Origin: Chlorokybus atmophyticus
Taxonomy: Eukaryota; Streptophyta; Chlorokybophyceae; Chlorokybales; Chlorokybaceae
Assembly (NCBI GenBank): GCA_009103225.1
Contig: RHPI01003256.1
Location: forward strand, 92,091 to 156,090
DNA: 64,000 bases
Direction of reading: 5' to 3'
The notes under the pieces are model-generated. The model did not search any database. It saw only the letters and a list, made by a program, of their open reading frames with translations, and had not been told where the DNA came from. Position numbers and translations under genes: made by a program. Of this stretch, positions 22,251 to 34,297 are shown piece after piece. Position 1 is the first letter of the stretch, and each line of letters begins with the position of its first letter.

Positions 22251-23950
22251 TGACTCTGTATGCTACGGCACAGCATGTTCTTAGGGAAAACACCGACTCC
22301 ATCTGCCCGTACTACCCAGCAGCAGCACCCCAGCTGCACGAAGCACTTGTCACCATGAGGGTGGAGGTCATCTTTCTGTTCTTGCTACGCGTCACCCAGG
22401 TGGCGCAGCAGCATGTCCAGCACAGTATGGCTGTCCATGCAGCTGTCCGAGACAGCGTGACCCTCGACTCCCCTCGACCCGACACCTCGTAATGGCCATG
22501 GGGGATTGCGAGCATTGCCATAAGTGGTAGGCATATGCTTGCCACCTTTGCAGCATCAAGTAACCCATTGTTCTTGTGGGGCCACAATCCCAATGCAATG
22601 CAAATTCACAGAGCACGCTGCACCTCTTGCACATAAGAAGGAGATTGTCAAACGCGCCTAAATCTGCAATAGTAAACCAAAAAGCTTAGTTATTATATTA
22701 GTGTTATTGTAATACAAGTATGAAACGAGCTCATGTTCAAGGTGAAAATATCAAATACGAAAACGGATTGACAATGTTGATCAATTATCTGTGATAATAA
22801 TTGTCCAAGACATATTAGCTATTAATCAGCTTGCATTTACGGTTGGTATTACTTGCAAATTTTCATACGATATGGAATTTGTACAAGCCCTGTACATGCT
22901 TGCCGGTTTAATACATTAGTGGTGCGGTTGGTTGCGGACATTTCATTTACATAAACCTACCCTGCTGCGCCTTAAGGTAGTGACCGTGCTCCTTAAAGTA
23001 ACCGCAACGAAGATGACGACTTTGCTAAGGAACACATGCGGATTGTGCATGACGGGGCCGCAGTCCAAACATAAACAAGTTGCATGTTGCGGCGCATTAT
23101 GCTTGTCCGTCACAAGGATCAAGTATAATATGAACACTCGCCAGCCATCTGGACGGTCAAGACACGTCGTTAGGCAAGAATGTCTTGATCGACGTGTCGG
23201 GTATGAGGCGAGCCCTTGGTCTCCTTGTAACGCGTTGAGCACCATGCCGTTTACATCATGCATGGCATGCAGCTCAAAGCCAACGAAGTGAACGCCATTT
23301 GGGCGAGAACAATTTTAAAAGTACTAGCAAATAATAATGCTCATAATGGTGGCCTCAGGCATAGAGTTGCTGTTTTGAATGAAATTGAACATCCCCCCTT
23401 TAACACAACGCCACGCACCATCAACCATTGCGATGGTCCGGTAGTTGCAACCAAAAGCGCATCAATGACACGATGCTGCGGCGATATGTCCTGTGCCAAT
23501 TTAGCGTGAAAACAGGTACACTGTGACAACATGCATAGTATGCACACCATATTAATCCATCGATTGCAACCCATCCAACCGATCGAAGTTTCAAACTTGC
23601 CACCTAAGTAGCAGCACCCATGGCAGAAAGCCGTTCTGCACCAGGGTTCCACGAAATTGAACTGCCAGTGTCCCAGGTACGATCAGCCGCGCCAAAGAGG
23701 CCGCGCCGAAAACCTGGTCTAATAGGATCCGCGCCAATTATGACGCGGATGCATGGCCGCAGACGTCCGCACCATGGTCTATTTCTGGTTCGGCCGATCA
23801 CCAATCTGCAACCAGCCTACGGCACAGTGCCGCCGCAATCCAAGCGTCCACGATTGCGAACCGCGCTTGGTAAAACATTTGTACCAGGCCGCGCGGCCTC
23901 TGGTGCATATATCCTGGTCCAAACCCGTACGGTCAGTTGATTGCAGTGAA
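22251..23950. other. Gene-free flank downstream of the retrotransposon
   Basis: AT-rich from about 22640. The first 400 bp may be the element's 3' UTR or a 3' LTR without a visible partner. Around 23600-23940 a GC-richer patch holds palindromic motifs such as CAGACGTCCG. No credible coding exon was found. Confidence 0.4.
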
Positions 23951-23956
23951 ATCCGG

Positions 23957-24257
23957 GCACCTTTTGCTTTAAGTGACCGAGAATTATGCTCGATTAGTTG
24001 GCGGCTGTTAAGTTGCGCACCTTTTGCTCCAAATGCCCGAGAGCTACCCTTGGTCGGTAGGCGGCTGCTAAGTTGTGCACCTTTTGCTCCGAGCTATAGC
24101 ATCGGTCAGTTAGCAGCTGTTAAGGCGTGCACCTTTGGACCTAACTTACCATAAAATAGCCTCAGTCAGTTGGCCGCAGTTAGGGAGCGCACCTTATGCT
24201 CCTACTAACCGAGAAATAGCCTCGATCAGTTGGCGGCAGTTAGGTCACACCTTTTGC
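23957..24257. repeat. 60-bp tandem repeat, about five units
   Basis: The motif GCACCTTTTGCTCC or a close variant starts at 23957, 24017, 24077, 24129, 24189 and (degenerate) 24247, giving a period of 60 bp with one 52-bp unit. Each unit also carries a CCGAGAA-like and a CAGTTGGCGGC-like block. Confidence 0.85.
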
Positions 24258-24289
24258 TCCACGGCTCATTGAGGCAAAAGGTGCGACCT
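24241..24289. repeat. Hairpin closing the 60-bp tandem array
   Basis: The last repeat start is answered by its inverse: CACCTTTTGC at 24248-24257 pairs with GCAAAAGGTG at 24274-24283. A further 5 bp (AGGTC/GACCT) pair after one mismatch, making a 16-nt loop. Confidence 0.7.
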
Positions 24290-24339
24290 GATTGCGGAGT
24301 AAACATTATTATCGACCTTATTTATCACTTACATTGCAA

Positions 24340-24440
24340 ATGACCGCATGGTGCAGCCGGCAAGGCGTGTCAATCCTATGCCGCATGCCCAGGTCCGAGT
24401 CCGGATGGAGGTAAACGAGTTGGGTAACGTGGTGCGAACG
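24340..24440 (+). repeat. tRNA-like sequence, possible SINE head
   Basis: TGGTGCAGCCGG fits an RNA polymerase III A box, and GGTCCGAGTCC about 40 bp later fits a B box. A full tRNA cloverleaf does not form: the T stem pairs at only three of five positions and no acceptor stem is visible. A decayed tRNA or tRNA-derived SINE is more likely than a working tRNA gene. Confidence 0.35.
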
Positions 24441-26061
24441 GTAATACCAATTTGTTTGTTCATGCTGCTTTTTAACCTGCTCGGTTAATAATATTAAGCT
24501 TTAACTGTTATCAGACCAAATCTGGCGCGGTAAGCGCTAAACCAGTGGTGAAAATCGAGGAAAGTGGGACCATGGTTGGTTTTTGCGGTTATACGCCAGG
24601 TTTTGACCCTAGTTCGCGGCTTCCACCGCCTGCTACTGCCCCCTAGTGCGGACGTCCGCGCCATACACGGTTACATGGTTATAGTTTTTCGCGGTGACCA
24701 TTCAAGCTTTGCAAGCTATGGTTTCGCTGAACCTGAGACTGAAGTATCATGTTAAGCGAACTGGTGTATGGTCTGCGTGTATGCCAACATGCGACATGTG
24801 CCGGGTTTTTAAAAGTGAGTGTTTTGGATATTCTTAAAAATATAAATGCTGTGGAATGGAAGAAGTAACACTGGAGACATGAAATCATGAAGCAGCAAGC
24901 TTCAGATGCAAGTGTGCTACAAAGTCGACGCCAATCCGTCAATGCCGCTCTACTGCGCAAGTCGCCCCCAAGCTCCACGCCATGCATGCTACACAAGAAT
25001 CCGACCCTTTTGCGTGCGGTTGCTTACAAGCAATCATTGTTTGTGTATGTGGTTACTGTGTGGTCTAGCGTCAATTTTAAGTATAAGTAGTACCGATTGT
25101 CTTTATGCAGCGCCGAGCATCATTAAAATCCAGGTCCCTGCTGATTTGCTCGATGTAAACCTTTGCATGCACATGTGCACTTCTATTATCTGCTACATGT
25201 GATTATCATGTCAGCATGCTTGTATGCCTACGGTAATCCGGATACAAACTTTGCAATCACCGTGACGCTCTCATGCAATACATCAATAATACAAAAGAAG
25301 TCAATGTAGTACGAATCTCTCACATTCTTTGCGCGCACATAGCTGTACTTAATAAGTAATTGCATTAATAAATAACTGTTAACCATATTCAATTACGCAG
25401 TAGTCATGCAAGTGGTCTATGCATATATTGAACTGATGCATATGCATTGCCAATCTTTATAAATAACTACAAACAGAATAATCACGTGCACGATTACTTA
25501 CATTTCAGCTATAAAATAGTCAACTTATTTGCTCAACATAAAGCACAACAATAAAAGCATTACTGACTGCATTTGATTGCATGTTTGAAATTGACCTGTA
25601 CGTGCAAATCTTGTTTATTACTTGAAAACATGGATCTGCTCCACTAATAGCTTCCACAATAGTCATTATAATATGCATGAGAAATTTTAAACCTTGTCAT
25701 ATCAAAGCCGCGACATTCTCACCAGATCTTTCATTTGTCATTTATGCTACATTCTCATAATGTTAATATGATGCTTATATTGTCATGTTTAACATAAAGT
25801 TGGAGGCTTGTACTAACAAAATGAATGACATTTTTGTACTATGCATGTTACAAATAAGTGGCTATTGTTTCATCAATACACCTGACGTCATATAAAGCAG
25901 GCTATCTAATGCCTATTCTGTATGCAGTGGTGTTGTAATGCGGCTTAACGAACATGCTATAGCAAATGTGGACTTTCAATACTTGCACCCATTTTTATTC
26001 CCACCTGTAAATAAACACCCTCGTTGGTTTTTTACAGGAAAAATGCGACCCTAATGCCCCC
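24441..26061. other. AT-rich gene-free stretch
   Basis: No coding exon, RNA gene or ordered repeat could be supported before the assembly gap. Confidence 0.4.
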
Positions 26062-26236
26062 NNNNNNNNNNNNNNNNNNNNNNNNNNNNNNNNNNNNNNN
26101 NNNNNNNNNNNNNNNNNNNNNNNNNNNNNNNNNNNNNNNNNNNNNNNNNNNNNNNNNNNNNNNNNNNNNNNNNNNNNNNNNNNNNNNNNNNNNNNNNNNN
26201 NNNNNNNNNNNNNNNNNNNNNNNNNNNNNNNNNNNN
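26062..26236. other. Assembly gap (175 N)
   Basis: A run of 175 unidentified bases. Open frames spanning it are artefacts. Confidence 0.99.
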
Positions 26237-26353
26237 CACCCTTCATTGAATTTTGCGCGTGTGAGGGGAAGGGTCTTTGTTTGCAAGGGGTAGTGGTAAA
26301 TGCACATATAAGGTATCGCCGATTTGACAAACTGCATTATTGAAGCTTATTAC

Positions 26354-26420
26354 ATGGTAGGTAGGCTGCCTAGCCTATTATAGCCTATTAATATATGGTA
26401 GGTAGGCTGCCTAGCCTACC
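26354..26420. repeat. Two direct copies of a 20-bp near-palindromic motif
   Basis: GGTAGGTAGGCTGCCTAGCC occurs at about 26356 and again at about 26398, with TAGCCTATTA runs between. Confidence 0.6.
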
Positions 26421-27023
26421 AATAGTAGGTTGAGCAACTTTCGCAATGGACAACAAGTGCTGACCAGTGCTGACGGCGACGCTGCCTATGCATGTCAATT
26501 CTCTGGATAAGGTGGCAACGTTGCGAGTCAGGGCTTTGCGCCACTGGTGACAAAGGCGTCAAGTACCAGCATTTCAGATAACTATAATCGCAGTCAATGT
26601 AGGGCATTGTATCTAGAGCCTCTAGCCACTAGACCAGAGGTACCTACCGTCCTATCCTGTGGTCGATAAGGACCTTCCTGGCCTGGATGACTAGTACGGA
26701 GCAACAAAGCTACAGGAGCACGTGCAGTCGCGTGACCGCAATGACCCCCAGCCGATAGCGACAGGGAGTGACGCAGCGTACCAGCGACTAGTGGCGCGCA
26801 TACCGCGGCCTGCTTGTTCCGCGCCGATTCTTCCAGTCGGCCACGCAATGCGCGCTGCCTTACGAGCCGTGCATTGCGGCGCGCCGTACGTTGTTGGTAT
26901 TTGCGCACGCTTTGCCGAAGCTTTGGCTGCTTTCTGCCCACGCCGCAAACAGACTTTGACACCAACAAACAAGACGCAGATAAAATGGATCTAAGAAACA
27001 GATACGATTAAGCAAACACTGAG

Positions 27024-27030
27024 TATATAA
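27024..27030 (+). promoter_or_regulatory. TATA box of the secreted-protein gene
   Basis: TATATAA lies about 335 bp before the start codon of the secreted-protein gene. The leader between them could hold an intron, because a pyrimidine-rich CTCTCCTTCCAG acceptor stands directly before the ATG. This is the cleanest core promoter motif in the window. Confidence 0.5.
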
Positions 27031-27363
27031 GCAAGGCCGCGCCCAGGAAGAGGTATCAGTCTCTGCAGCTCGCAGCAGTTCTCGCTAGCCTTCCGTTCCT
27101 CTAAGGTTAGAGAGTGTGAAGAAGGCTCACTGAGGAGCCCTCTGCAGTTTGATGTTGTCGTTGTGTGTGTGTTGCTGATGAGGAGTTGTGTGCTCGTGTG
27201 CACGTGAGCAGCACTGTGTGACACTGCCTTGCTGTACTGCTTGCACGCTATGACACTGTGCTCATTGAGTTGCTTGACATGCACGCATGCAGCAAGCACA
27301 ATCACTGACTGACTCACTAACTCTGTGTGTGCAGCAGCCACTTCTGTCTCTCCTTCCAGCAAC

Positions 27364-28202
27364 ATGGCTCGCCAGGGTGCTGCTGTCCTCCTTCTGTGCG
27401 CCGCCCTCCTCGCGGTCTGCGGCACCGCCACGGCTACACTCCCGGTCTGCATCGACATTGAGGCCGACATCGTCATCGACATCAACCTCGGCCTCCGCAT
27501 CGGTGCGCCTCAGATCGTCACCGATCCCAGCGAACTCCTCACCTTCGTGGTGAGCACAACATGCCATGCAGTATGTGCTCTTGAGGTGGTGGATGATGCA
27601 AGGCATGAGTGTGGTGCTTAGTTCTTGGTTGTTGATCTTGGCAACAGCTCGCCAAGGTGAAGCCATTCAAGATTGGTGTTAGCGGCCTCGTGTCCATCAA
27701 CGGCTTCTGCACGCTGCCCGCCCAAGGCATCAACAACCTGCCCTGCACACTGTTTGTGGTGAGTAGCAAGCACAGACAAAGCATACATTCTCTGTTTACA
27801 CTGATTAGGGGTACTCACTAACAAGTCGTGTGTGTGCTCTCCTTTTGCTCGCAGGCTGGCATTGTCAACACCGACCTCATCAGCAACCGCAAGCTCCTCG
27901 GCACCACCGGCGTGAACCTCAACGCATGCGTGGGTCTCCAGCTCACCATCAGCCACATCCTCATCAGCAAGAACTGCCAGTGTGTTGCGGAGATCTCCGG
28001 CTCCATCATTGTCAACGTCAGCGTGCCCCCCGCCGACATGCTCACATCCACCATCTGCTCACTCACCGAGACTCTCCCCACCAAGATTGGTGATATCAAG
28101 GCCCTTGTTGCAAGCCTCAACGCCCTGCTCACACCCACCACATTCCTGGGCGGTCTCCTCCCTGTGGGTGTCATCCCCATTGCTGGTCTGCCTTTGCCTT
28201 GA
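27364..28202 (+). CDS. Small secreted protein of unknown function
   Basis: Three exons (27364-27549, 27648-27758, 27855-28202), every one a whole number of codons, give 214 residues. The N-terminus is a textbook signal peptide (MARQGAAVLLLCAALLAVCG with an AxA-type cleavage site after TATA). The mature protein is neutral, rich in Val, Ile, Leu and Thr, and has seven spaced cysteines that could form disulfides. No known domain was recognised. Codon choice is strongly biased to C-ending codons (GCC, ATC, CTC, AAC), unlike most neighbours, which usually marks high expression. Together with the TATA box this suggests an abundant extracellular or wall protein. That role is inference. Confidence 0.82.
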
Positions 28203-29515
28203 TCAGAGAGGTTAATGTTCATTCCGTCGATGGGTTAGGCGGTGTCTAGCCCTCTACTAGAAAGCTGAGTAGTTCAGGTGAGAGTACGCTAGAATAGTTT
28301 CAGAGTAGAAGTTTGAGAATTATTTCCTTCTGTCCTTGGGCATGTTACATGGGATGGAGTAGGTAGCTCACGTTGAAGTGGTAGTAGCTAGCTAGAACGA
28401 TGTTGATTCAACCGTGATATATGGATTTCCGTTTACCCGACAATTCGTTGTTGTGGACGCATACATTGCTGACACCATGTCCTACTTGTTGTGGAAAGAT
28501 CGCCATAGCAGTCCAGCTGCAATTGTGTTTGGCAATCGTGTGTTTGGCAATGTGTGTGCGGTTGGCATCCTCATAGGCTGCCACTGTTGTCTCCCTACCC
28601 AAGTGGGGAGATCAAACACTGCACTCATCTCGACATGGACAAAACTGCCATTGGTGCCGATGGTGAGGTGGTTGGCTGGCGATGAGGCAAGTATTGTGCT
28701 GTGCTGCATGCTGGTGCTGCCTTAGTGGAATAAGGCTGTGCAAACTTCTATGTGTGATGATGTGTGTGGCGACACACTGCCATGTGGGTGTAGTTATTGG
28801 TAACGAACGACCGGGCTGTGATGTACCACATAGATATCTGTACTCAGTTGGAGTGTGCTGCGGCGGATGCTGTTGCCATAGTAGAAGCGTTGTTTTGCGT
28901 TATGCAGTTTTGAGTGTTACGCTATATGCACAGCTGCACTGCGACGTGCTCGACGTGGTGTACAGGATATGCGAGGTGCTATTGCGCATGACAGTGCCAT
29001 TGTGACATACCATGCCATTGACATCATGGACACAAGTATACACCACCACCGAGCTACCATACACTGTTGCACATAGCGAGTGATGAGCATTGGGATGTAG
29101 ACCCATGCACACCTGTATACTGTGGACCTGATATACCATAAGACAACAAGAACGACAGCGACAGTCTGACCTCAGCAATTGCTCAACTTGCAACAGCAAT
29201 ATCTTGACCAATTGCAATTCCGCTTGTGCAGCAGGCCAGAGTAGCTGCTACTACAGATTTCTAAGCCAACATCAACGAGTCAATCTGACACTGTTTTGCA
29301 CCTCAGATGCTGTGTGTCTCTATGCGCAAATCCACTTTGGCTGAAATTACCTACCTAGCGATCAACGCTACTGACATGCCAAGACTACTGTGCACCAGTG
29401 CCCATTTCAGCTGCGCTCCTTCAAGCATGTACATATGAGCGACATATGAGCGACAATCGCGTAGTTGACTGTCCAGACTGGTCAGCACGCTGCTGACCAA
29501 ACGTCTTCATCCCTT
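28203..29515. other. Convergent intergenic region
   Basis: It separates the secreted-protein gene (+) from the SNAPC4-like gene (-) and should hold both 3' UTRs. Only a two-copy 12-bp repeat (CATATGAGCGA, near 29435) stands out. Confidence 0.45.
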
Positions 29516-32500
29516 TCAGTACATACAACCCAGCCTATTGCCTGTTGCATGTCTTGCGCGTACACTCCAACTGACCACGTGCTCTTCAGGGTCGCTGCGC
29601 TGTGAGAGGCCTGTGCACAGCAACCATGTTGATTCACGACACGAAGAACAACAATTGCATACTGTACATGAGTCATGATATTCTTGCCTGCCAGTTGTGA
29701 CCTTGCCACCCATCTTGAGGCAGAGTTGCCTCAGGAGCTCCTTTGCGTCCGCAGGGGGGCGTTGCTGAACAGCAGCGCCGATAGGAGGCTGGGTGAGACT
29801 AGACAGCACACCCAGGGGTTGAGCGAACTGCTGTTGCTGCTGTACAGCTGATATGGCTCGCCTGGTGGGAGCCTGCGTGTCGCACATGTTGCTCAATATC
29901 TGCATGCGTGTGGAAACCTAATAAGCTGCTGCAGCATTTGGGGACATTGAGGGCACGCAAAGTACCTGTCGAATATACTGCGATTTGACTTGCAACCATC
30001 GCCTGTCATTGAAACAAAATCAGGTCAGCGCAGGACAACTCCAACTTCTATGCGAGCACTTACTGCTGCTACTACAGGCGACTGCGGTCCTACGAAGATA
30101 AATACCTGCGGCACTGTGTTCGCGTGCGACCCTCAAGATGCTGTGCAATGACCGTCCAGTTGCTATCTCCATGCTGGCGTACAGCATCTGCAAGCTTGCG
30201 GTCATCCTGCATACCAAACCAGTGACTTCGCCCAGTGTACACAGCAAACCAACAACTCTCACAACATCAACACATGGGGACTTGAGCAGCAAGCTCGGAG
30301 GCAACATGTTGTAGCTTTAGAATAGAAACAAACGCCAACGGCACTGCGTACTGCTTTGGTCCACTTGTTTGAACGCTTGATGGCTGGGTCCAAGACATTA
30401 CACCAGCGTTCCCTGCACTGGAGATCTGACCGCCCCGGCACATATGTACTGATCTGCTGCCACTGTGGAGGGCCTATCACCTGCACAGAAAGTGCCAACA
30501 ACCAGACACGAACACTTCTCAGTAATGCTGCATGCGACACGCAACATTGACTAGCAACATCGCATGTACCATCACGGCCCATTTCAACGCGGCATCTTCC
30601 TCAGGCTTCCAATGCCCCTTGTTCTCGACCCCCAACGTGTGCTTCCACCTCACCGCGCACATGCCACCTGTCCGCCCTGGTAGACACTTTGAAATGGCCA
30701 GCCAGTTTCTGGTGCCGTGGAGTGAAACCGCCATCTTCAACTGCTCATCCTCCTGCAGACAAAGCCCAGTGTGTTGGGCGCATGCATGATGGATCATAAG
30801 TAGGCTCAATTACACCAATCAACACATTATGTACCTCCAGTGTCCACTCGCCACGTCGTTCACTTTCTTTGCGGTCGCGCATGTACCGACGCAGGCACTG
30901 GGCAGCCGTGCGGTTTGTACCCAGGGTGCTTGCAATGACTGCCTGCATGCAAGATGGGTGTGAACTCTGCTTCTCTCCTTTCAAGCTACAGCGAATGCCA
31001 CGCTGTTGTTGGAAAACTTACCCAGTTAGTCTCGGAATGCTCCTTGGCTAGTTCCTGCAAGCGTTTGTCCTCTTCCAGTGTCCAACTTGCGCTCTTGTTG
31101 ATGGAAGGGTTCTGTAAATACATCGTAACCATGTCAAGGACCTACATTTGGTGGCAACGCATGCATCTCAGCATACACGTGGCAGCACCACAACCTACCT
31201 AGGACACCTTCACTTCTACTGACAACTAAGTACTCATCACTTGACCGCATGGCTCAGCATGGGAGAACAATCCTTAAAATCCCAACCCGAGCAACAGCGT
31301 GAGTACCACAGCCATGACAACATAATGATGCCACTGCTCACAGTGGTGCTTTACGCCCACATGATACGAGCCAACAGTCATGTATTCTCACTTGCACGTT
31401 GATCCACTGCAGGCGACATTCAAGTGCGGATCGCCCGGGCACAAACATGCCAGCGACTTTCTCCCACTGAATGCCCTGTGCAAGCGCAGCATCAAGCGCT
31501 GTAGCAGTTGGCGAGATACTCTGCAGCTCAGCCATGCGCTGCTTCAACTCAGTTTGAATGGCTGGTGTCTGCAGTAAGCAGAGGAGTGTAAATGTATGAA
31601 TTCTCATTCAAGGCACTGCACGATCACATTAATCAGCCTACATCAAACCTACCCGTGTTTGGCCTTTGTACTTGTCCAGCAACGCCCTCACTTGCTGCTC
31701 TTGAGCCTGCTACACGCACTAGATGTGATTGAGCGCCCTGAAATGTGACCCAACCCGCACTAGCTGCTTCACACTCAAAACACAGCGCAGCTTAATGTTA
31801 ATGTAACAATAAAACATGACCTGCTGCACGACGCCAAGGTGCAGGCTGTTCCGTTCGGCATCCGTCCAGCGCTGGTTTTTGTACACCAGGGGCATTTTCT
31901 CCCGCAGCCGACGCAGCTGAGCACCAGCTTCGGTCTCGGCGGGCATGCTGCCATTGGCTGTCTGAAAGTACCAACGCCCAGTCGCATAGGACACGCTCCT
32001 GCCTGCACTGTCCCGTCCATCTGCAACAAACAAGGCATGCAAAATTTGTCAATGAAGAGCCCGTCAATAGTCCATTTCAATCCTCACCTGTTTCTTTGGA
32101 TTGCAAAGCGCACTGCAGTTGTGCATTCTTGGCGAGAGAAGTCTCAATCCGTTGCAATGCACGTCGCAGCCGCTCTTGACACTACTTGCAACACACATGC
32201 ATGGTGAGGTCACAACACGCTGTTAAGGCATTGCTTGCTTCATCAGCCCTGTGCGCTGCAAAACATGTTCGCATATAGCACCTGTCGGTTTAACTCCAGA
32301 GCACGCGCAGCAGCTGCAGATGTGTCGTGGCTTTCTACAGTCTCTAACTCCGGAGGCGCAAGGCTCGCTGGTGGAAGCCATGCTGGCTCAGGTAGCGCCG
32401 ATGACGATGGTGAGAACCACAGCGAGGCACTGTGCTCCAACTCCACAACCTTTGCGATACCGGACGCACTGACTGCTGCCTCAACATCCTCTGCTGCTAC

Positions 32501-33492
32501 CTCCTCTCCTCCTTGACTGTCGTCATCTTCGTCCTCGTCCATCTCTTCCTCAAATTCCTCATCACCTGCCTCCGGCCCAACCCTGCCACAACGTCACCAC
32601 TGCAAGTTGTGCGCCGAACATCATGCGCACAGTGCATACTGATAGTGCTTTGCACAATTGCGAATGTCATACCAATGCACAACTTGGCGAAAACGTCTAG
32701 TTGCATAGGTGCAACAAACCAGCACATATGAAAACAGAAGATGTTGCACGCTGTGACTGAGCACACGACTCCTCACGACCCATTTGCAGGCCGTCAAAAG
32801 TCAACTACATGCATGCCAAAATCTACCATGTAATCTGTGCATACAATCTGCAGCTTTACACGGGTCCTCATGAGCAACCTCATGTGGCTGGCCTTGTTAC
32901 ACTGTTGACGGAGTACTGTATGCCACACCCATATATTACTAAGCAACTTGCAAGCTGCCATACGGCGTTTCATGGCTTTAGGCAAGACGCATGCAGGGCA
33001 GCAGGCATAATGGACGTCATTGTTGTTGCTGTTGTTGGTGGTGGTGGTGGTGGTGGTGGTGGTAGTGATGGTGCTGTTGTTGGTGCTGGTGCTGGTGCTG
33101 CTGCTATTGTGGTTGTGGTTGTGCATGTGTGTTGCTGTCAACGACACATACTTGCCAGAAGTATGTGTCGTTGCACAAAACTAGGCAGCGCACTGGAATG
33201 CACCATCTCACCTGTACAGTTGGCCGGCTGTGGCTGCGGTGGCGTCATGGAGCACAGCCTGAAGCTGCTCAATCTCACTGCGCAGCTCGTGCCCATAATC
33301 CTCCAGGTCGTCATCCTCCTCCTCGCCGCCGTCATCGCCATCGCTGTACGCGTCAGCCCATCTCGCTGCTGCCAGACCAGCAGGCGCACGCAAACCCCCT
33401 CCTCCTCCTCCTGCTACTACTCTTCCTCCTCCAACGACGGACTTATTCCTGCTGCTCTCCGTGTCTTCTCTACAACTTTCAGCAGCGGACAT
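29516..33492 (-). CDS. SNAPC4: snRNA-activating protein complex subunit 4-like Myb protein
   Basis: SNAPC4 is the DNA-binding subunit of SNAPc, which recognises the proximal sequence element of snRNA genes in the nucleus. Thirteen exons keep frame: 33492-33212, 32582-32282, 32181-32088, 32020-31821, 31706-31653, 31568-31392, 31111-31022, 30942-30835, 30752-30570, 30480-30352, 30206-30106, 30002-29966 and 29899-29516. They encode 712 residues. The N-terminus is acidic and Gly-rich, followed by a coiled-coil exon (CQERLRRALQRIETSLAK) and the RWTDAERNSLHLGVVQQ block. Four and a half Myb repeats follow, including NPSINKSASWTLEEDKRL and LGTNRTAAQCLRRYMRDR, which match the SNAPC4 signature closely. 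Each repeat shows spaced Trp residues and an R-x-x-x-QC-type recognition helix. The tail is Gln/Pro-rich. Its last 70 or so residues are weakly supported, and the true stop may lie earlier. Confidence 0.9.
33018..33120 (+). repeat. GTT/GGT/GCT trinucleotide microsatellite in SNAPC4 intron 1
   Basis: About 100 bp of imperfect GGT, GTT and GCT triplets inside the first intron of the SNAPC4-like gene. It also creates long spurious open frames on both strands. Confidence 0.85.
33139..33173. repeat. Perfect 15-bp hairpin in SNAPC4 intron 1
   Basis: CAACGACACATACTT (33139-33153) and its exact inverse (33159-33173) flank a 5-nt loop. It sits next to the triplet repeat and just before the exon 1 donor on the minus strand. 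Confidence 0.8.
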
Positions 33493-34297
33493 GCTCAGTT
33501 GCTCCACGCAAACAGACGCTTCCCACCAATCACTCGATAACAACAACCCCTCGTCCTCATGACGGGGCCACCCCCACCACCCCCACCACCCCTGCCGCCG
33601 CCGCTGCCGCTTTTGGCGGGAAATGCAGCCTAGGGTTATGGTTTCCCGGATCAGGTGATCGGGCTTACCTACATCCTGATCGTGACATCCCAATTGTGTG
33701 ACCCGGATCAAGCTCAACCCCTTCACGTGACTAACAAGGCCGCGGCAATATCGGCGTCGCCGCAGGCTCAAAGCGATATCAGCAAAGCGGTACCTGATAT
33801 CTGCGACGTTCGGCCCAGCGCTCTCTTCTGAACTGTGACACACGTGACGCCGCTTCCGTCACGCTCGGCGCATTACGTGACAATCTGGGCACAACACACT
33901 TAACAAACAGCCAACCGAACAGCAACAACCGTGGGTCGTTAAAACTTTCGTCAGCGGCAGTGTCGCTGTCAAGGTTGTTGGCGAGGGCGCTGGTGTCCTG
34001 CACCACGCGGTCGTTGCCGAAGCAGCTGAGGAAAGGCGCGTTGGCTGGTAAACCACACACCGGACGACACTGCACCGCTTCAACCTATGAGGAGATAGAC
34101 AATAGCAAAGGGAGGGGTTGCCTGTGCTTGCTCACTGTTGATGAGCAGAACATGGACAAGGAGAAAGACATGGAGAGGGAGAGGCAGAGGCGGAGCAGGC
34201 TGTGTGGGCTGGTGTTGTCATCAGTGTATCAGAGCTGTTGGTGAAGCTGCTAGCAGTGGCGTAGGATGCGGGCAGAGTCAGGGAGGCGTCCACTGAC
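33493..34297. promoter_or_regulatory. Shared upstream region of two divergent genes
   Basis: 805 bp between the start codons of the SNAPC4-like gene (-) and the PHT4-like transporter (+). It should contain both promoters and 5' UTRs. No TATA box or repeated operator could be fixed. Confidence 0.5.

Noticed and set aside
12789-22259. TGGCTTGTTGAC at 12789 and 22248 as LTR starts
   Set aside because: Only 12 bp match and the sequence diverges at once. True LTRs should match over hundreds of bases.
24340-24440. Functional tRNA gene
   Set aside because: A- and B-box-like motifs are present, but the T stem and acceptor stem do not pair.
26024-26337. Open frames across the N gap
   Set aside because: They exist only because unidentified bases contain no stops.
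30090-30106. Stop codon reached by reading through the SNAPC4 exon 11 donor
   Set aside because: Using the GTATTT donor instead joins in frame to exons at 30002 and 29899, and completes the last Myb helix (CRRRWLQ).
33208-33843. Minus-strand frame upstream of the chosen SNAPC4 start, beginning at 33843
   Set aside because: The 117 residues before MSAAESC are Arg/Trp-rich and come from a poly-C triplet region. The Met at 33492 is followed by typical acidic N-terminal sequence.
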